Source: Alphaproteobacteria bacterium
GTDB lineage: Bacteria; Pseudomonadota; Alphaproteobacteria; Reyranellales; Reyranellaceae
Assembly: GCA_017307275.1 (NCBI GenBank)
Contig: JAFKFK010000047.1
Span: forward strand, 1 to 38,222
Length of the DNA stretch: 38,222 nt
Direction: 5' to 3'
The stretch's first letter is position 1, and the number at the start of each line of letters is the position of its first letter. The position numbers and the translations under genes were made by a program. The notes under the pieces are model-generated. The model was not told the DNA's origin, did no database searches, and saw only the letters and a program-made list of their open reading frames with translations. Shown here in pieces: positions 33,178 through 38,222 of this stretch.

Positions 33178-34872
33178 ATGAAGATACTCAAGGGCGCACT
33201 GCTCGGCGGTGCGATGGCGTTGGCCATGGCGGGTGGCGCACGCGCCAATGACGAGAAGCCGAAGTATGGTGGCAGCGTCGAGATCGGTACGGTTTACGTG
33301 ACGCTGTCCGCGCTGTCGTGGGATGCCCAGGATTTCAACTGGAAGCACAACCACGACACGGGCCTGGTCTACGAACAGCTTTTTGCCGGCGATCTGAGCA
33401 AGAGCGTGAAAGCGGGCGGCAAGCATCCGTTCGTTGCCGATGCCTGGCTGCCGTCCGACGCGATACGCGGCGAACTGGCCGAGAGCTGGGAGTGGAAGGA
33501 AAACCCGCTCCGGATCGAGATCAAGCTGCGCAAGGGCATCATGTGGCCGGACAAGCCCGGCGTCATGAAGAGCCGTGAATTCGTGGCCGACGATGTGATC
33601 TTCGCCTACACCCGCCTCGACGAGAGCCCGCGCAAGATCAAGGGCTACTTCGACCACATTGCCAAGGCCCATGCGCCGGACAAGCACACGGTTGTCTTCG
33701 AGTTCAAGGATTACTTCGCCGAATGGGACTACCGGTTCGGCTGGGGCTACTTCTCGGGCATCTACCCCAAGGAAGTCGTCGAGGCTGGCGCCAACAACTG
33801 GAAGAACGTGAACGGCACCGGGCCGTACATGCTGACCGACTTCGTATCGGGCAATTCCAACGTCTACACCAAGAACAACGACTACTGGGACAAGGACAAG
33901 ATCGCCGGTCAGGACCACAAGTTGCCGTTCATCGACAAGATCACCTACCGCACGATCAAGGACGAGGCGACGTTCATCACGGCACTGCGAACCGGCAAGC
34001 TCGACATTCTCGAGTCGATCCGCTGGCAGAACGTCGAATCGCTGAAGAAGAGCGCACCGCAGCTCAAGTGGAATCGCTGGCTCAACATGAGTGGCACGTT
34101 CCTCGCCTTCCGTGTCGACGTCGACAGCCCGCTCAAGGACGTGCGCGTCCGGCGCGCCCTCAACATGGCGGTGAACAAGGACGAGATCGTCAAGGCCTAC
34201 TACAACGGCAATGCCGAACTCTTCGCCTATCCCATGCATCCCGACTATGTCGGTTATTTCCAGCCGCTCGCCGAGATGCCGGCCTCGGTCCAAGAGCTGT
34301 TCAAGTTCGACCCAGCCAAGGCCAAGAAGCTGCTGGCCGAAGCGGGCCATGCCAAGGGATTCACCTTCAAGGTCCAGGTCTGCTCGTGCAGCGCCGACCA
34401 TATGGACCTGCTGCCGCTGGTCGCCGCCTATCTCGAGCAGGTCGGCGTCAAGATGGAAATCCAGCCTATGGAGTACGGCGCGTTCCTGAGCGCCATGACT
34501 TCGCGCACGCTGTCGGTCGGCTACATGATGAACAACGGCCACACCAATCCGACGACCACCATCCGCAAGAGCTTCACGACCGGCCAGCAGTGGAACCCGT
34601 CGGGCTACAGCGATCCTAAGTACGACGCCAAGATGGACGAGGTCTATCGCACCAAAGACGAGGCCACGCGCATCAAGATGCTGCGTGAAATGACGGTCGA
34701 GATTCTCGACCTCGCCCCGTACATCTGGCTGCCGACGCCCTATGTCTACACGGCATGGTGGCCGTGGGTGAAGAACTATGCGGGCGAGTTGCGTTCTGGT
34801 GCAGTGCGTCCCGGGCCGATCTATGCCCGCATGTGGCTGGATCAGGACCTCAAGAAGAAGATGGGCTTCTAG
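33178..34872 (+). CDS. Family 5 (peptide/opine type) substrate-binding protein, second of three
   Basis: A 564-residue paralogue of the preceding protein. The Sec signal is MKILKGALLGGAMALAMAGG with cleavage likely after ARA. The core has the same order of motifs, including GTGPYMLTDFVSGNSN, VRVRRALNMAVNKDEIVK and the CSC motif at Cys402 and Cys404. GGAGG before ATG 33178 decides the start; the frame is open upstream inside the previous gene, which is ignored. Two blocks of 76 and 77 bp are identical to the first gene. A perfect hairpin follows its stop. Ligand unknown but probably close to that of the first protein. Confidence 0.9.
   Translation: MKILKGALLGGAMALAMAGGARANDEKPKYGGSVEIGTVYVTLSALSWDAQDFNWKHNHDTGLVYEQLFAGDLSKSVKAGGKHPFVADAWLPSDAIRGELAESWEWKENPLRIEIKLRKGIMWPDKPGVMKSREFVADDVIFAYTRLDESPRKIKGYFDHIAKAHAPDKHTVVFEFKDYFAEWDYRFGWGYFSGIYPKEVVEAGANNWKNVNGTGPYMLTDFVSGNSNVYTKNNDYWDKDKIAGQDHKLPFIDKITYRTIKDEATFITALRTGKLDILESIRWQNVESLKKSAPQLKWNRWLNMSGTFLAFRVDVDSPLKDVRVRRALNMAVNKDEIVKAYYNGNAELFAYPMHPDYVGYFQPLAEMPASVQELFKFDPAKAKKLLAEAGHAKGFTFKVQVCSCSADHMDLLPLVAAYLEQVGVKMEIQPMEYGAFLSAMTSRTLSVGYMMNNGHTNPTTTIRKSFTTGQQWNPSGYSDPKYDAKMDEVYRTKDEATRIKMLREMTVEILDLAPYIWLPTPYVYTAWWPWVKNYAGELRSGAVRPGPIYARMWLDQDLKKKMGF
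34016..34091 (+). repeat. 76-bp block identical to 32293-32368
   Basis: Second copy of the identical patch. The first mismatch after it is C to T in the serine codon of NMSGTF. Confidence 0.9.
34141..34217 (+). repeat. 77-bp block identical to 32418-32494
   Basis: Second copy of the identical patch, bounded by a silent T/C difference just before it and a silent G/A difference just after. Confidence 0.9.
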
Positions 34873-34875
34873 TTT

Positions 34876-34897
34876 CCTCCCCCGTCATTGGGGGAGG
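34876..34897 (+). repeat. Perfect 8-bp hairpin between second and third binding-protein genes (REP-like)
   Basis: CCTCCCCC (34876-34883) pairs with GGGGGAGG (34890-34897) around the loop GTCATT. It starts three bases after the stop of the second gene and has no T-tract. The form resembles dispersed intergenic palindromes of alphaproteobacteria and could act as an mRNA-stabilising or processing site within the operon. Confidence 0.8.
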
Positions 34898-34930
34898 TGT
34901 CGGGGAAAAGCGAGAAGGAGGAGGACGCAC

Positions 34931-36634
34931 ATGATCATGACGACCTTCAGGCGGGCGCTGCTGGGCGGCGCGGCGGCAGCGTTGCTATGCGTAGGCGGTG
35001 TTCAGGCTCAGGACAACGCCAAGCCCCAGTATGGTGGCACCCTCGAAGTCGGCACGATGTTCGTGACCCTGTCGGCTCTCTCGTGGGACCCGCACGACTG
35101 GAACTGGAAGCTGAACCACGATACCGGCCAGTTCTACGAGCAGCTCATCGCCGGCGATCTCGACAAGAGCGTCCGCAAGGGCGGCAAGCATCCCTTCGTC
35201 GCCGACGCCTATCTCGCGACCGAGGCCCAGCGCGGCGAGCTGGCCGAGAAGTGGGAGCTGGTAGACAACCCGCTCTCCGTGGTCTTCACCCTGCGCAAGG
35301 GCATCATGTTTCCGGAGAAGCCGGGCGTGATGCCGTCGCGCGAACTCACGGCTGAAGACGTGGCCTATGCCTTCAACCGGCTGCGTTCGAGCCCCAAGCA
35401 TATCGGCGGCTACTACGACTTCGTCGGCTCCGTCGTGGCGCGCGACAAGTACACCGTCGTGTTCAACTTCAAGGAATACAACGCCGAGTGGGACTACCGG
35501 CTCGCCTGGGGTTTCTACACCACGATCACGCCCAAGGAGGTGGTCGATGCCGGGCCGAACAACTGGAAGAATGTCAACGGCACCGGACCGTTCATGCTGA
35601 CCGACTTCGTCGCCGGCAACTCCAACACCTACACCAAGAACCCGATCTACTGGGACAAGGAGAAGCTGGGCGGGCAGGAATACAAGCTACCGTTCGTCGA
35701 CAAGCTGATCTACCGCACCATCAAGGATGAGGCGACGCAGCTTGCGGCCATCCGCACCGCCAAGCTCGATCTGCTGGAGACGATCAACGCCCGCTATATT
35801 CCAGAGCTGAAGAAGAGTGCGCCTCAGCTCCAGTTCGCCAAGCGCCTGTCGATCCTGGGATCCTTCATGGCGTTCAGGACCGACACCAAGCCGTTCGACG
35901 ATATTCGCGTGCGGCGTGCCATCAACATGGCGGTCAACAAGAAGGAGATCATCGAGGCCCATTACACCGGTGAGGCCGAGATGCATGCCTATCCGATGTA
36001 TCCCGACTGGGACGGCTACTACGATTCACTCGACAAGATGCCGGCCTCGGTGAAGGAGCTCTACACCTACAATCCGAAGAAGGCGAAGGAACTGCTGAAG
36101 GAGGCGGGCTATCCCAATGGCTTCACCTTCAAGATGCAGTTCTGTTCCTGCTCGCCCGATCACTCCGAGTTGGCGCCGCTGATCGCCGCCTATCTCGAAC
36201 AGGTTGGCATCAAGGTCGAATTGAAGCCCACCGAGTACGGCGCGTTCCTGTCGGCGATGACGACCCGCAAACACGAGGCGGGCTATCTGATGAACAGCAG
36301 CCACACCAACCCGACGACCTCGATCCGCAAGAGCTTCGTCAGTGGTCAGACCTGGAACCCGTCGATGTATTCGGATCCCAAGTTCGATGCCAAGATGGAC
36401 GAGGTCTACAAGACCCGCGACGAGACCAAGCGCAAGCAGCTGCTGCGCGAGATGACCGTCGAGATCATGGATGCGGCTCCCTATCTGTGGCTGCCCACGC
36501 CGTATGTTTATGCAGCTTGGTGGCCATGGGTGAAGAACTATGGCGGCGAGATGAGCGTAGGCTCGCTGCGGCCCGGCCCGATCTATGCCCGCATCTGGGT
36601 CGATCAGGACCTCAAGAAGAAGTTGGGTCACTGA
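34931..36634 (+). CDS. Family 5 (peptide/opine type) substrate-binding protein, third of three
   Basis: A 567-residue paralogue, more diverged than the other two. The signal peptide runs to about VQA-QDNAK (residue 26). The mature start is PQYGGTLEVGTMFVTLSALSWD. It keeps GTGPFMLTDFVAGNSNTYTK, VRRAINMAVNKKEIIEAHY and the Cys405-x-Cys407 motif, but replaces RWQNVESLKKSAPQLKWNRW by ARYIPELKKSAPQLQFAKRL, suggesting a different cleft. GGAGGAGG upstream supports ATG 34931; ATG 34937 is an alternative. It has no long DNA identity with the other copies, so it split earlier or escaped recombination. Confidence 0.9.
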   Translation: MIMTTFRRALLGGAAAALLCVGGVQAQDNAKPQYGGTLEVGTMFVTLSALSWDPHDWNWKLNHDTGQFYEQLIAGDLDKSVRKGGKHPFVADAYLATEAQRGELAEKWELVDNPLSVVFTLRKGIMFPEKPGVMPSRELTAEDVAYAFNRLRSSPKHIGGYYDFVGSVVARDKYTVVFNFKEYNAEWDYRLAWGFYTTITPKEVVDAGPNNWKNVNGTGPFMLTDFVAGNSNTYTKNPIYWDKEKLGGQEYKLPFVDKLIYRTIKDEATQLAAIRTAKLDLLETINARYIPELKKSAPQLQFAKRLSILGSFMAFRTDTKPFDDIRVRRAINMAVNKKEIIEAHYTGEAEMHAYPMYPDWDGYYDSLDKMPASVKELYTYNPKKAKELLKEAGYPNGFTFKMQFCSCSPDHSELAPLIAAYLEQVGIKVELKPTEYGAFLSAMTTRKHEAGYLMNSSHTNPTTSIRKSFVSGQTWNPSMYSDPKFDAKMDEVYKTRDETKRKQLLREMTVEIMDAAPYLWLPTPYVYAAWWPWVKNYGGEMSVGSLRPGPIYARIWVDQDLKKKLGH

Positions 36635-36665
36635 GTATGGTGAAACGCGTAGGGAGGCGTGCCTG

Positions 36666-37649
36666 ATGGGAACGCCTTTGTTGAGCGTCAAGAACCTGTC
36701 GACCGAGTTCCGCACCGAGCGCGGAACGGTCAAGGCGGTCGACGACGTTTCCTTCGACCTGGCGGCCGGCGAAACGCTGGCCATCGTGGGCGAATCTGGG
36801 TCCGGCAAGAGCATCACGGCGATGTCGATCCTGCGGCTGATCCCTCAGCCGCCGGGTCGCATCACGTCGGGCGAAGTCGTGTTCGACGGCCAGGATCTGC
36901 TGAAGGTCGACGAAAACGAGATTCGGGCGATCCGCGGCAATCGCATCGCCATGATCTTCCAGGAGCCGATGAGCTCCTTGAATCCTTCGCTCACGGTCGG
37001 TCTGCAGATCGCCGAGCCGATCAACCTGCATCGCAAGACGCCGTGGGCGGCCGCGATGGACAAGGCTGCCGAGCTGTTGGCCCGTGTCCGTCTGCCCGAC
37101 GCCAAGAGCCGCGTGAAATCCTACCCGCACCAGTTCTCCGGCGGCATGCGTCAGCGCGCCATGATCGCCATGGCGCTGGCCTGCCAGCCGCAGCTCATTA
37201 TTGCCGACGAGCCGACGACGGCGCTCGACGTCACCGTCCAGGCGCAGATCCTGGCGCTGCTCAAGGAAGTGACGAGAGCCGCCAACTCGGCACTGATCCT
37301 GATCACCCACGATCTCGGCGTCGTGGCGCGCTATGCCGATCGCGTCTGTGTCATGTACGGTGGCCGCATCGTCGAGGCCGGCCCGGCGCGCGAGATCTAC
37401 GCGCGGCCGCGCCATCCCTACACGATCGGCCTGATGGCTTCGATCCCGCGTCTCGACCAGGAGGCTGGCCAGCGTCTGGTGCCGATCGAGGGCCAGCCCC
37501 CCAACCTGGCCAATCTGCCGCCCGGTTGTGCCTTTGCACCGCGCTGCCAGCGCGCCGCCGACATCTGTCGCCGCGAACGGCCGTCGCTGGTCCAGACGAC
37601 CCCTGAACATCTTTCCGCCTGTCATTTCCATGCCCAGCTCAGCGCCTGA
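36666..37649 (+). CDS. ABC transporter ATP-binding protein, DppD/OppD type
   Basis: A 327-residue ATPase with Walker A GESGSGKS (42-49), Q-loop IFQEPMSSLNPS, signature FSGGMRQRAMIAMAL, Walker B LIIADEPTTALD and switch region LILITHDLG. The C-terminal oligopeptide-transporter extension has CAFAPRCQRAADICRRERP, whose spaced cysteines are typical of the group and may hold an iron-sulfur cluster in some members. ATG 36666 has GGAGG eight bases upstream. It works as a heterodimer with the next gene product. Confidence 0.95.
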   Translation: MGTPLLSVKNLSTEFRTERGTVKAVDDVSFDLAAGETLAIVGESGSGKSITAMSILRLIPQPPGRITSGEVVFDGQDLLKVDENEIRAIRGNRIAMIFQEPMSSLNPSLTVGLQIAEPINLHRKTPWAAAMDKAAELLARVRLPDAKSRVKSYPHQFSGGMRQRAMIAMALACQPQLIIADEPTTALDVTVQAQILALLKEVTRAANSALILITHDLGVVARYADRVCVMYGGRIVEAGPAREIYARPRHPYTIGLMASIPRLDQEAGQRLVPIEGQPPNLANLPPGCAFAPRCQRAADICRRERPSLVQTTPEHLSACHFHAQLSA

Positions 37650-37653
37650 ACCC

Positions 37654-38222
37654 ATGTCCTCCGAGACCGTGCTCGAGGTCCGCGACCTCAAGGTTCATTT
37701 CCCGGTCATGGCCGGCGCCGTGATGCGCAAGCAGGTCGGCAGCGTGAAGGCCGTCGACGGTGTCTCCTTCACCGTGCGCCGTGGCGAGACGCTGGGGTTG
37801 GTGGGAGAGTCCGGCTGCGGCAAGAGCACGACCGGCCTCGCCGTTCTCAAGATGCTCGACATCACCTCGGGCCAGGTTGTGTTCGAAGGCGAGGACATTA
37901 CCAAGCATGACCGTGCCCGTATGCGGCCGATCCGGCGGCGCATGCAGATGGTCTATCAGGACCCGTTCGGGTCGCTGAACCCGCGCATGAAGGTGTCGGA
38001 GATCGTCGGCGAGCCGTTCGAGGTCCATGGCCTGCCCGGCGGCCGCGCCGCCTATCGCGAGAAGGTCGCCAAGCTGCTCGACATGGTGGGCCTGCTGCCC
38101 GACATGGCCGACCGCTATCCGCACGAATTCTCGGGCGGACAGCGCCAGCGCATCGGCATCGCCCGCGCGCTGGCCCTGGAGCCGTCGCTGATCCTCTGCG
38201 ACGAGCCGGTATCGGCGCTGGA
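37654..38222 (+). CDS. ABC transporter ATP-binding protein, DppF/OppF type (cut by window end)
   Basis: The frame is open to the window edge, with 189 residues visible. MSSETVLEVRDLKVHFPV is the usual OppF beginning. Walker A is GESGCGKST, with Q-loop VYQDPFGSLNPR, signature FSGGQRQRIGIARAL and Walker B LILCDEPVSALD at the very end. ATG 37654 is five bases after the DppD-like stop. An in-frame ATG at 37630 would overlap that gene by 20 bp and add eight residues; neither has a clear ribosome site. It completes the importer begun at 29536. Confidence 0.93.
   Translation, partial: MSSETVLEVRDLKVHFPVMAGAVMRKQVGSVKAVDGVSFTVRRGETLGLVGESGCGKSTTGLAVLKMLDITSGQVVFEGEDITKHDRARMRPIRRRMQMVYQDPFGSLNPRMKVSEIVGEPFEVHGLPGGRAAYREKVAKLLDMVGLLPDMADRYPHEFSGGQRQRIGIARALALEPSLILCDEPVSAL

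Noticed and set aside
1..38222. tRNA genes, CRISPR arrays, insertion sequences, prophage or defence genes
   Set aside because: No T-loop signatures, regular spacer repeats, transposase or integrase motifs, or terminal inverted repeats were found on reading both strands.

Overview
The window is GC-rich, densely packed bacterial chromosome with no tRNA, rRNA, CRISPR array, transposase, integrase or phage gene that I could find. The gene content points to an alphaproteobacterium: a Mic60/mitofilin-like protein and HemY in one heme-linked operon, a DUF1674 (SDHAF4-like) protein, a type 2 ArgC, a long MaeB-type malic enzyme divergent from mutS, and a HAD pyrimidine nucleotidase. The abundance of CoA and solute-uptake genes would suit a soil or freshwater heterotroph, perhaps of the Rhodospirillales/Reyranella type. 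That placement is my inference and was not tested.

Layout. 1-3590 (minus): a truncated opine-dehydrogenase-like protein, RtcB RNA ligase, an FAD amine oxidoreductase and a DUF1674 protein. 3650-7396: htpX (+), rmuC (-), then a coupled pair of pyrimidine 5'-nucleotidase and ketopantoate-reductase-family protein (+), ending in a short degenerate tandem repeat and a strong hairpin. 7718-13927: rnk (+), a LysE-type exporter (-), maeB (-) and divergent mutS (+). 13928-18316 (minus): an operon of a single-frame HemD-Mic60 fusion, then HemY with a C-terminal zinc ribbon, then a short MetE-like methionine synthase. 18363-22019: an ogt-type methyltransferase (-), a Tat-exported hydrolase (+), an ATC-hydrolase-family protein (-) and argC (+) with a clear rho-independent terminator.

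22344-27616: a 62-residue unknown protein leads a NitT/TauT-type ABC cassette (binding protein, permease, ATPase). It is followed by a convergent class III CoA-transferase and a membrane-anchored SGNH hydrolase. 27675-38222 (+): palindromes precede a feruloyl-CoA synthase-like ligase. The ligase is translationally coupled to a Dpp/Opp-type ABC operon of two permeases, three tandem paralogous family 5 binding proteins and two ATPases, the last cut by the window end.

The two most unusual things are the HemD-Mic60 fusion frame (16340-18316) and the ligase-headed transporter operon. Its three binding proteins share a conserved Cys-x-Cys, and two of them carry patches of identical DNA. The transporter probably imports a compound related to the ligase's aromatic acid substrate, but the ligand cannot be read from sequence. 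Most of the rest is ordinary housekeeping and I saw no defence or mobile system.
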